Shown: positions 1-5,490 of the stretch, piece by piece
Layout of the letters: each line of letters opens with the position of its first letter
How positions within the stretch are numbered: position 1 is the stretch's first letter
From: Pseudomonadota bacterium
Lineage (GTDB): Bacteria; Pseudomonadota; Gammaproteobacteria; Burkholderiales; Rhodocyclaceae
Assembly: GCA_030917225.1 (NCBI GenBank)
Contig: JAUPVD010000472.1
Location: forward strand, 1-6,482
Direction: 5' to 3'
Length of the DNA stretch: 6,482 bases
Made by a program: the position numbers and the translations under genes
Notes under the pieces: generated by a model
Database searches by the model: none
What the model saw: the letters and a program-made list of their open reading frames with translations, nothing else
What the model was told of the DNA's origin: nothing

Positions 1-263
1 GCCTGCGCCAGCAGACCGACGGTGGCCCGCAGCAAGACCCGGCTGTCCGCCCCTTGCCAGCGCTCGTCGGTATCCGGAAAGTGGCGGCCGATATCGCCCA
101 AGGCCGCAGCGCCGATCAGCGCATCGGTAACAGCGTGCAGCAGCACATCGGCATCCGAATGACCAAGCAGGCCCTTGTCGTGGGGAATATGGACGCCGCC
201 AATGATCATCTTTCGACCCGGCACCAGCGCGTGCACGTCGAAACCTTGACCGATGCGAATCAT
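1..263 (-). CDS. ispF: 2-C-methyl-D-erythritol 2,4-cyclodiphosphate synthase, N-terminal part (cut by window edge)
   Basis: IspF catalyses the fifth step of the MEP pathway in the cytosol: it cyclises CDP-methylerythritol 2-phosphate to the 2,4-cyclodiphosphate with release of CMP. The first 87 residues are visible; the family is usually about 160 residues, so roughly half lies beyond the left edge. The start [11 protein letters not shown] contains the metal ligands Asp9 and His11, and [11 protein letters not shown] places the third ligand at His43. [13 protein letters not shown] (residues 54-66) is a family signature. The ATG at 263-261 overlaps the ispD stop (ATGA) and has a Shine-Dalgarno AGGAGA at 274-269, five bases upstream, so the start is secure. 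It is co-transcribed with ispD, a common arrangement in proteobacteria. Nothing looks damaged in the visible part. Confidence 0.96.
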   Translation of the reverse strand, partial: MIRIGQGFDVHALVPGRKMIIGGVHIPHDKGLLGHSDADVLLHAVTDALIGAAALGDIGRHFPDTDERWQGADSRVLLRATVGLLAQ

Positions 264-952
264 CTGTCTCTCCTGGCAAACAGAATCAGTTCCGCCAGCG
301 ACAGATCGGCGGGGAACGTGACCTTCAAATTGGTGGCATCGCTCTTGACCAGCTTCGGCTTGAAGCCGGCAGCCTCGATGGCCCCGGCCTCATCGGTCAC
401 CACCCGGCAGGATTCCAGTGCCGCCAGCAGTGCCGCATAGCGAAACATCTGCGGCGTCTGCGCCTGCCACAAGCCATCGCGCGGCTCGGTGGCGGTCACG
501 CGGCTCTCCGCATCGGCTCGTTTCAGGGTATCCGCGACCGGCATGGCAAGCAAGCCACCGACCGGATCATCGGCCAGTTCGTCGACCAGCGATTCAAGCA
601 TCGGCTGCGAGAGGCAGGGTCTTGCTGCGTCATGGACCAGCACCCAGTCATCGTCGGCCGCTGCCGTCGCCGCCGCCCGCAGGCCGGCAAGTACGCTGTC
701 GGCACGCGTGGCGCCGCCGGCGTAGACCGTTTCCAGCTTTGGCCCGATATCGCGCCAGTCGTAGCCACGCCAGTGCGTATCGTCTGGCGCCAGCACCACC
801 AGCACACGTTCGATCTGCGGCGAGCGGCAAAGGGCTTGCAGGGTGTGGTAGATCAGCGGGCGACCCGCCAGCGGAAGATACTGTTTGGGCAGCTCGGCGC
901 CGAAACGGGCACCGGTTCCGGCAGCCGGGACGATTGCGAAATAGCGAGGCAT
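260..952 (-). CDS. ispD: 2-C-methyl-D-erythritol 4-phosphate cytidylyltransferase
   Basis: IspD transfers CMP from CTP to methylerythritol 4-phosphate, the third step of the MEP isoprenoid pathway, in the cytosol. The 230-residue product matches the family length (E. coli about 236). The nucleotide-binding N-terminus is [12 protein letters not shown] (7-18) followed by PKQY (22-25); by comparison with E. coli, Arg16 and Lys23 are the CTP-activating residues. [13 protein letters not shown] (79-91), VHDAARPC (106-113, Asp108 a metal ligand), [13 protein letters not shown] (158-170), [11 protein letters not shown] (186-196) and NLKVT (208-212, Lys210) are all intact. The start at 952 gives the usual short lead-in to the PAAG motif; I see no clear Shine-Dalgarno before it. 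It precedes ispF with a 4-base overlap and is divergent from the membrane protein gene at 1008. Confidence 0.97.
   Translation of the reverse strand: MPRYFAIVPAAGTGARFGAELPKQYLPLAGRPLIYHTLQALCRSPQIERVLVVLAPDDTHWRGYDWRDIGPKLETVYAGGATRADSVLAGLRAAATAAADDDWVLVHDAARPCLSQPMLESLVDELADDPVGGLLAMPVADTLKRADAESRVTATEPRDGLWQAQTPQMFRYAALLAALESCRVVTDEAGAIEAAGFKPKLVKSDATNLKVTFPADLSLAELILFARRDR
264..274 (-). promoter_or_regulatory. Shine-Dalgarno of ispF inside the ispD 3' end
   Basis: On the minus strand AGGAGA lies at 274-269, five bases before the ispF ATG. The ribosome site is embedded in ispD coding sequence, and the ispD stop overlaps the ispF start, so translation of the two is probably coupled. Confidence 0.7.
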
Positions 953-975
953 GGCGTAATTTCAGTGAAAGGATG

Positions 976-981
976 ATTGTA
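976..981 (-). promoter_or_regulatory. possible -10 element for ispD
   Basis: The minus strand reads TACAAT at 981-976, five of six matches to the sigma70 -10 consensus, about 24 bases before the ispD ATG. No convincing -35 is found 16-18 bases further upstream, where the sequence runs into the divergent gene start. It lies in the only gap between ispD and the divergent gene, which is the main reason to list it. Confidence 0.25.
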
Positions 982-1007
982 CTCTTTCGAGGCGCACCGA
1001 CTGATCG

Positions 1008-2270
1008 ATGAATAACGGCACCCTGCTCTCCGATATCGGCCTGGAGTTCATTCAGGCTTTCCTGCTCTCACTCGGCATCGGCCTGCTGATGGGCTTGGAG
1101 CGTGAGCGTAACCCGGCTTCCCGCGCCGGCCTGCGCACCTTCGGCTTGGTCACGCTGCTCGGCACGGTCTGCGCAGTCCTCGCGGTGCGCACCGAGTCTC
1201 CATGGTTGATCGCCGCCGGACTGATCGTGGTCGGGGCGATGATGATCTCCGCCTACCACCGCCAGCCCGATGCCAGCGACCCCGGCACCACCTCGGTCGT
1301 CGCGCTGCTGCTGGCCTTCTGCTACGGCGCGATGGTCTGGTACGGCTACCGCACGGTGGCTGTGATGCTGGCGATCATGACCACCATCCTGCTCTACTTC
1401 AAGGCTGAACTGCAGACGGTCTCGAAGCAGCTGACCCGGCGCGACATCACCTCGGTGCTGCAGTTCTGCGTGCTCTCGCTGGTCATCCTGCCGATCCTGC
1501 CGGATCGCAATTTCGGCCCCTACGACACGCTGAATCCGTATCAGGTGTGGTGGATGGTGGTGCTGATTTCCGGCGTCAGCCTGGCCGGCTACGCGGCACT
1601 GCGCATCGTCGGCCAGCGCCATGGCGCACCGATCCTGGGCCTGCTCGGCGGTCTCGCATCGAGCACGGCAACAACGCTGGTCTACGCCCGCCACGCGCGA
1701 GCCAGCACCGCACTGATCCAGCTCAGCCTGGTGGTGATACTCACCGCCAACCTGATCGTGCTCGTGCGCCTGGCCACGGTTGCCGCCATCGTCCAGCCGG
1801 GCATTCTGCCGACACTCCTGCCGGTGCTCGGTGCCGGGCTGGTTGCCGGTGTTGCCTTCGTCACCTATGCCTGGCGCAAGATGGAAGGCAGCGATGAGCT
1901 GCCGGAACTGGACCTGCGCAACCCGACCGAGCTGGCCACGGCGCTGACATTCGGCGCTGTTTACGCCGTCGTACTGTTGTTGTCCGCAGCCCTCTCAGAC
2001 AAGGCCGGCAACCTGGGGCTGTACGTTGTTGCACTGGTTTCCGGCCTGACCGATGTCGATGCCATCACGCTCTCCACCCTGCGCCTGTTCGGACAGGGCA
2101 AGCTGGCCGCCGAGGAAGCGACGACCGCCATCCTGCTGGCCATGCTGGCCAACCTGGCATTCAAGTTCGGCATCGTCGTCAGCGTTGCCGGCAGCGCTTT
2201 GGCCAAGCGCCTCATCACCGGTTTTCTGGCCGTTGCTGCCGGCTGCGTTGGCGGCTGGCTAAGCCTCTGA
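1008..2270 (+). CDS. MgtC/SapB-type and DUF4010 domain integral membrane protein
   Basis: A 420-residue, very hydrophobic inner-membrane protein. Residues about 11-130 resemble the MgtC/SapB N-terminal membrane domain: a first helix (about 13-29) ends in GLERER (29-34) and is followed by AGLRTFGLVTLLG (40-52), then several more helices. Residues about 180-420 resemble DUF4010, with LLGGLASSTATTLVYAR (212-228), NPTELATAL (305-313) and SGLTDVDAITLS (345-356) as its most conserved-looking stretches. I count roughly 11-12 membrane segments. The function is unknown; MgtC itself is linked to Mg2+ limitation and virulence, but that role should not be carried over. The ATG at 1008 is the first in frame that keeps the N-terminal helix; its Shine-Dalgarno is weak (GAGG at 989-992, 15 bases away). 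It reads away from ispD and ends 86 bases before the Memo gene. Its start is less certain than its identity. Confidence 0.85.
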   Translation: MNNGTLLSDIGLEFIQAFLLSLGIGLLMGLERERNPASRAGLRTFGLVTLLGTVCAVLAVRTESPWLIAAGLIVVGAMMISAYHRQPDASDPGTTSVVALLLAFCYGAMVWYGYRTVAVMLAIMTTILLYFKAELQTVSKQLTRRDITSVLQFCVLSLVILPILPDRNFGPYDTLNPYQVWWMVVLISGVSLAGYAALRIVGQRHGAPILGLLGGLASSTATTLVYARHARASTALIQLSLVVILTANLIVLVRLATVAAIVQPGILPTLLPVLGAGLVAGVAFVTYAWRKMEGSDELPELDLRNPTELATALTFGAVYAVVLLLSAALSDKAGNLGLYVVALVSGLTDVDAITLSTLRLFGQGKLAAEEATTAILLAMLANLAFKFGIVVSVAGSALAKRLITGFLAVAAGCVGGWLSL

Positions 2271-2296
2271 ACAAATACGCCAGACAAACACGCCAA
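2271..2296 (+). repeat. two-copy 13-bp direct repeat upstream of the Memo operon promoter
   Basis: Two adjacent 13-base units, ACAAATACGCCAG (2271-2283) and ACAAACACGCCAA (2284-2296), match at 11 of 13 positions. They begin right after the stop codon of the DUF4010 gene and end 12 bases before the -35 box of the downstream promoter. Position and head-to-tail layout would suit a regulator or activator site, but a chance duplication cannot be excluded. Confidence 0.45.
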
Positions 2297-2308
2297 ACTT
2301 TCCGAACC

Positions 2309-2338
2309 TTGAATTCCCACGAATCCCGCTCATATAGT
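2309..2338 (+). promoter_or_regulatory. sigma70-type promoter of the AmmeMemoRadiSam operon
   Basis: TTGAAT (2309-2314, four of six matches to the -35 consensus) and TATAGT (2333-2338, five of six to the -10) are separated by 18 bases. The segment is more AT-rich than the surrounding coding DNA and is the only gene-free stretch before the four-gene operon. Transcription would begin near 2345, leaving a leader of only about a dozen bases with the ribosome site at its 5' end. The assignment is by consensus matching alone. Confidence 0.5.
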
Positions 2339-2343
2339 GAAGA

Positions 2344-2350
2344 GGGAGGA
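2344..2350 (+). promoter_or_regulatory. strong Shine-Dalgarno deciding the Memo gene start
   Basis: GGGAGGA sits six bases before the ATG at 2357. It fixes that ATG as the start rather than the in-frame TTG at 2309, which falls in the -35 box and would add 16 residues that look unlike the family. Confidence 0.8.
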
Positions 2351-2356
2351 CACATC

Positions 2357-3190
2357 ATGCATACGACGATCAGACAACCGGTAGTGGCCGGAATGTTCTA
2401 TCCCGGCATTGCCAGTGTGCTTGCCGGCGAGGTTGGCACAATGCTGCACGCCGCACATGATCGGCAGAAGGCTGGAGGTACGCCTGACACGGTTGGCAAC
2501 GTGCCGAAGGCAATCATTGCGCCGCATGCCGGCTATATCTATTCGGGGCCGATCGCGGCCAGCGTCTACGCCCTGCTAGCCCCGGTGGCAGCGCAGATTA
2601 GTCGTGTCGTCCTGCTTGGCCCGACGCATCGCATCGGAGTCAATGGACTGGCACTGCCGAGCACCACCCACTTTGCGACACCGCTGGGCTCGGTCGAAAT
2701 CGATCGCGATGCAGTTGCCAGCCTCGCCGACCTGCCGCAGGTGATCATCGCCGACCCGCCACACGCCCAGGAACATTCGCTGGAGGTGCAGCTGCCCTTC
2801 CTGCAAGCCGTCTTGCCGGATTTCCGCCTGGTACCGCTGGCTGTCGGCCAGGCTTCCCCGGAAGCCGTGGCGCAGGTACTCGAGCGGCTGTGGGGCGGGC
2901 CGGAAACCCTGATCGTGGTCAGTTCCGACCTTTCGCATTACCTGCCTTATGCAACCGCTCAGGAGATCGACAGCCATACGGCGGAACGCATCGTCGCTTT
3001 TGAACCAACGATCAGCCACGACGAAGCCTGCGGCGCCACGCCGCTGAACGGGCTGCTGCTGGCGGCACGTCGGCACGGCCTGCAGGCCAGGCTGGTCGAC
3101 TTGCGCAACTCGGGCGATACCGCCGGCGACCGCAGCCGCGTCGTTGGCTACGGTGGCTTCGCGTTTTCGGAGGCCAACAATGAGCAATGA
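2357..3190 (+). CDS. amrB: AmmeMemoRadiSam system protein B (Memo homologue)
   Basis: A 277-residue cytosolic protein of the Memo family, related in fold to LigB-type extradiol dioxygenases. Family landmarks run in order: RQPVVAGMFYPG (6-17), IIAPHAGYIYSGP (53-65, His57), VVLLGPTHR (84-92, His91), AQEHSLEVQLPFLQ (137-150, His140 and Glu143), VVSSDLSHYLPY (187-198), EACGATPLNG (223-232, Cys225), LRNSGDT (249-255) and VVGYGGFAF (262-270). His57, His91 and Cys225 appear to match the human MEMO1 metal-site residues His49, His81 and Cys244; that equivalence is by motif, not alignment. The biochemical role of bacterial Memo is unknown. It is the first gene of the operon, with its own promoter and Shine-Dalgarno, and its last 11 bases overlap the AMMECR1 gene. 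The symbol amrB is a label sometimes used for this family. Confidence 0.94.
   Translation: MHTTIRQPVVAGMFYPGIASVLAGEVGTMLHAAHDRQKAGGTPDTVGNVPKAIIAPHAGYIYSGPIAASVYALLAPVAAQISRVVLLGPTHRIGVNGLALPSTTHFATPLGSVEIDRDAVASLADLPQVIIADPPHAQEHSLEVQLPFLQAVLPDFRLVPLAVGQASPEAVAQVLERLWGGPETLIVVSSDLSHYLPYATAQEIDSHTAERIVAFEPTISHDEACGATPLNGLLLAARRHGLQARLVDLRNSGDTAGDRSRVVGYGGFAFSEANNEQ
3169..3173 (+). promoter_or_regulatory. Shine-Dalgarno deciding the AMMECR1 gene start
   Basis: GGAGG lies six bases before the ATG at 3180, inside the end of the Memo gene. It supports 3180 over the in-frame TTG at 3144, which would add twelve residues with no family resemblance. Confidence 0.8.
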
Positions 3191-3770
3191 AGCACTCGGT
3201 ACGAAACTGCTCGTGCTGGCCAGAGCGGCGATTGCCCAGCATTTTGGCGGTGACCGGCCGCCCCGGTTCGATACGGCAGCCCTTCTGCAGCCCGGCGCCT
3301 GCTTCGTGACGCTGACGAAAAAGGGACAGCTACGCGGCTGTATCGGCAGCCTTGAGGCCTGGCGGCCATTGGCTGCCGATGTCTGTGAAAACGCTGTGGC
3401 AGCCGCTTTCCGCGACCCGCGCTTTCCGCCACTGACGGCCGACGAGCTTTCCGATACGCGTGTCGAGGTGTCGCTGCTGACCGCCCCCGAGGCCATGACG
3501 TTTTCGAGCGAGGCCGATGCGCTGGCGCAAATGCGCCCGGAGGTTGACGGCATCATTCTCGAATGCGACGGACGCCGGGCGACCTTCCTGCCACAAGTGT
3601 GGGAGCAGTTGCCGGAACCCTGGCAGTTCATGACCCAGCTCAAGCTGAAAGCCGGTTTGCCAGCGGATTTCTGGAGCCACGGCGACTCAATCGTCAAGCT
3701 CTGGCGCTACCGTGTCGAAAAGTGGAAGGAACCGACGACGGATTCGACCAGGGAGCGCAAAGCTTCATGA
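3180..3770 (+). CDS. amrA: AmmeMemoRadiSam system protein A (AMMECR1 homologue)
   Basis: A 196-residue cytosolic protein of the AMMECR1 family, close to the usual size. The hallmark is LRGCIGSLEA (51-60), preceded by GACFVTLTKKGQ (39-50), which is the family's core strand pair. AFRDPRFPPLTADEL (76-90), VEVSLLT (95-101), DGIILECDGRRATFLPQVW (123-141) and the C-terminal LWRYRVEKW (174-182) are also typical. The strictly kept hexapeptide with Cys54 has been proposed as a functional site, but no reaction is established. Human AMMECR1 is tied to a contiguous-gene-deletion syndrome, which says little about the bacterial role. The gene overlaps the Memo gene by 11 bases and the radical SAM gene by 4 (ATGA at 3767-3770). 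The tail after residue 183 is hydrophilic, probably disordered, and lies over the next gene's ribosome site. Confidence 0.94.
   Translation: MSNEALGTKLLVLARAAIAQHFGGDRPPRFDTAALLQPGACFVTLTKKGQLRGCIGSLEAWRPLAADVCENAVAAAFRDPRFPPLTADELSDTRVEVSLLTAPEAMTFSSEADALAQMRPEVDGIILECDGRRATFLPQVWEQLPEPWQFMTQLKLKAGLPADFWSHGDSIVKLWRYRVEKWKEPTTDSTRERKAS
3751..3755 (+). promoter_or_regulatory. Shine-Dalgarno of the radical SAM gene
   Basis: GGGAG at 3751-3755 is eleven bases before the ATG at 3767 (GGGAGCG leaves nine). Together with the ATGA overlap it supports 3767 as the start; the open frame upstream to 3563 merely shadows the AMMECR1 gene. Confidence 0.65.
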
Positions 3771-4858
3771 TCGACACCCCGGAAAGCACGCACCCCGGCC
3801 GCTGGTGGCACGCCATCGAGGACGGCGCCAGAATCCAGTGCGATCTCTGCCCGCGCGACTGCAAGCTGCATGCAGGCCAGCGCGGCGCCTGCTTCGTGCG
3901 CATGAACCAGGAGGGCAGCATGCAACTGACCACCTGGGGCCGCTCTTCCGGATTCTGCATCGATCCGGTCGAAAAGAAGCCGCTGAACCATTTCTACCCG
4001 GGCAGTTCGATCCTTTCATTCGGCACTGCCGGCTGCAACCTGGCCTGCAAGTTCTGCCAGAACTGGGATATTTCCAAGTCGCGCGACATGGACCGGCTGA
4101 TGGACAGCGCCACACCGGAAATGATTGCTGCGGCTGCAGTGCGCTACGGCGCCCGATCGGTGGCCTACACTTACAACGACCCGGTAGTCTTTGCCGAGTA
4201 CGCCATCGACACCGCTGCGGCATGTCGGGCCCGTGGCATCTTCAACGTGGCGGTAACCGCCGGCTATATCCATGCCGAACCACGACGCGAATTCTTCTCG
4301 GCCATGGATGCCGCCAACGTCGACCTCAAGGGTTTTACCGACGCGTTCTACCTAAAGCAGTGCGGCGCCCACCTGCAGCCGGTGCTCGACACGCTGGCCT
4401 GGATCCACCATGAAAGCGGCTGCTGGCTGGAGATCACCACGCTGCTGATTCCCGGGCTCAACGATTCTGATGAGGAACTGAAATCACTCACCGCCTGGGT
4501 GGCGCGCGAACTCGGCCCGGATGTGCCGCTGCATTTCACTGCCTTCCATCCGGACTGGAAAATGGAAAACATTCCGCCAACCCCGGCCGCTACACTGCAA
4601 CGCGCCCGACGCATCGGCCTCGACAGCGGCCTGCATCATGTCTATACGGGCAACGTCCATGACGCCAACGGTGGCACGACCAGTTGCCCACATTGCAACA
4701 AGGCGCTGATCGTGCGCGACTGGTACGAGATCCGTAGCTATGAACTGGCTGCGGATGGCTGCTGCCCGGGCTGTGGTACCGTACTGGCAGGCCGCTTTGG
4801 CGCCTTCGGCAAACCTTTCGGCGCCCATCGAATCCCTGTCCATCTGGCTCCCGCATGA
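3767..4858 (+). CDS. amrS: AmmeMemoRadiSam system radical SAM enzyme (PflA-like)
   Basis: A 363-residue radical SAM protein of the third AmmeMemoRadiSam component. The cluster motif CNLACKFC (Cys90, Cys94, Cys97) is CX3CX2C and would bind the 4Fe-4S cluster that cleaves S-adenosylmethionine. Ahead of it lies CDLCPRDC (Cys25, Cys28, Cys32) and Cys42, the N-terminal cysteine set typical of PflA-like COG1180 proteins. YTYNDPVVFAEY (134-145), AGYIHAEP (165-172), VDLKGF (185-190), EITTLLIPGLNDS (222-234) and FHPDWKM (260-266) fit the barrel. A C-terminal knuckle pairs CPHC (307-310) with CPGC (333-336), probably a metal-binding ribbon. The closest characterised relatives are glycyl-radical-enzyme activases, yet no glycyl radical enzyme is in the window, so the substrate is unknown. 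It overlaps its neighbours by four bases on both sides. The gene symbol is only a family label. Confidence 0.95.
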   Translation: MIDTPESTHPGRWWHAIEDGARIQCDLCPRDCKLHAGQRGACFVRMNQEGSMQLTTWGRSSGFCIDPVEKKPLNHFYPGSSILSFGTAGCNLACKFCQNWDISKSRDMDRLMDSATPEMIAAAAVRYGARSVAYTYNDPVVFAEYAIDTAAACRARGIFNVAVTAGYIHAEPRREFFSAMDAANVDLKGFTDAFYLKQCGAHLQPVLDTLAWIHHESGCWLEITTLLIPGLNDSDEELKSLTAWVARELGPDVPLHFTAFHPDWKMENIPPTPAATLQRARRIGLDSGLHHVYTGNVHDANGGTTSCPHCNKALIVRDWYEIRSYELAADGCCPGCGTVLAGRFGAFGKPFGAHRIPVHLAPA

Positions 4859-5490
4859 TGCTCGACCCCTACCCGCTCTCTCTCGCCGTACCGCATGGCG
4901 CACTTCACGGCGACCTTCTGTTGCCGGACAAAGCGCGCGGCATCGCACTTTTTGTCGCCGCCGGCGGCACCGAAAAGCAAGCCGCGCATGGGCATGCTGC
5001 CGAATTGCTGCATCACCACGGGTTCGGAACGCTGGCCATCGACCTGCTGATCGAGAGCGAGCGCCATTTCGCCGATGCCGAAAGCCACCTGCCACAACTG
5101 GCCGAGAGACTGCTGGCAGTCATCCATCAGTTGCATCGACGGATGGAGATCGAGGAAATTCCGACGCTGCCGCTTGGGCTGATCGCTGCGCACGAAGCCA
5201 CGCCGCTGGTGGTACGCGTTGCGGCCCAGCGGGATCAGGATATCGGCGTGCTGGTCTGCCACGGCGGCCTGGTCGACCTCGCTGGGCTGCAATACCTGAA
5301 GGTGCTGCAGGCGCCGCTATTGCTGTTTGCCGACAGCGATGACGAGGTCGCTGCCCGCAACCTGCAGCGGGCCAAACAGTATCTGCCGGGTGTCGTTGAA
5401 ATGGAGCGACTGCCTGCTGCGACGGATGCGGCAATGATTGTTGCCACGGAACACACGGCACGCTGGTTCGATCGCCATCTGGGGCGCTGA
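4855..5490 (+). CDS. degenerate alpha/beta-hydrolase-fold protein, dienelactone-hydrolase-like, probable pseudo-enzyme
   Basis: A 211-residue cytosolic protein. The layout resembles the alpha/beta-hydrolase family often linked to phosphoribosyltransferases: HGDLLLP (18-24), an oxyanion-loop region ALFVAAGG (31-38), GFGTLAIDLL (56-65), the elbow LGLIAAHEA (107-115), CHGGLVDLAG (135-144), APLLLFADSDDEV (153-165) and a C-terminal TARWFDRHL (201-209). Family members carry G-A-S-T-G at the elbow; here the nucleophile position is His113. Catalytic Asp162 appears kept, but the histidine expected in a GATH context is Asp191 (AATD). Serine-hydrolase activity is therefore unlikely, and a structural or ligand-binding role is inferred. 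The first ATG (4855) overlaps the radical SAM stop by four bases, with a second ATG right after it; no Shine-Dalgarno is seen, so translation is probably coupled. It is the last gene of the operon. Confidence 0.72.
   Translation: MMLDPYPLSLAVPHGALHGDLLLPDKARGIALFVAAGGTEKQAAHGHAAELLHHHGFGTLAIDLLIESERHFADAESHLPQLAERLLAVIHQLHRRMEIEEIPTLPLGLIAAHEATPLVVRVAAQRDQDIGVLVCHGGLVDLAGLQYLKVLQAPLLLFADSDDEVAARNLQRAKQYLPGVVEMERLPAATDAAMIVATEHTARWFDRHLGR

Noticed and set aside
54..1011. Plus-strand open frames across ispD and ispF
   Set aside because: They are complementary to two unmistakable MEP pathway genes and carry no domain signature.
2576..3697. 373-residue open frame on the minus strand opposite the Memo and AMMECR1 genes
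   Set aside because: It lies antisense to two well-supported conserved genes, has low-complexity Ser/Arg-rich composition typical of high-GC shadow frames, and resembles no family I know.
3563..3766. N-terminal extension of the radical SAM gene to an upstream ATG
   Set aside because: The 68 extra residues only re-read AMMECR1 coding DNA in another frame and look unlike the family; the ATG at 3767 has a Shine-Dalgarno and an ATGA overlap.
4484..5292. Long minus-strand open frames (203 and 184 residues) opposite the radical SAM and hydrolase-like genes
   Set aside because: Both are antisense to conserved coding sequence and show arginine-rich or unstructured composition with no recognisable domain.
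4855..5490. Calling the fourth operon gene an active dienelactone hydrolase
   Set aside because: The nucleophile and histidine positions are His113 and Asp191, so the name would imply an activity the sequence does not support.
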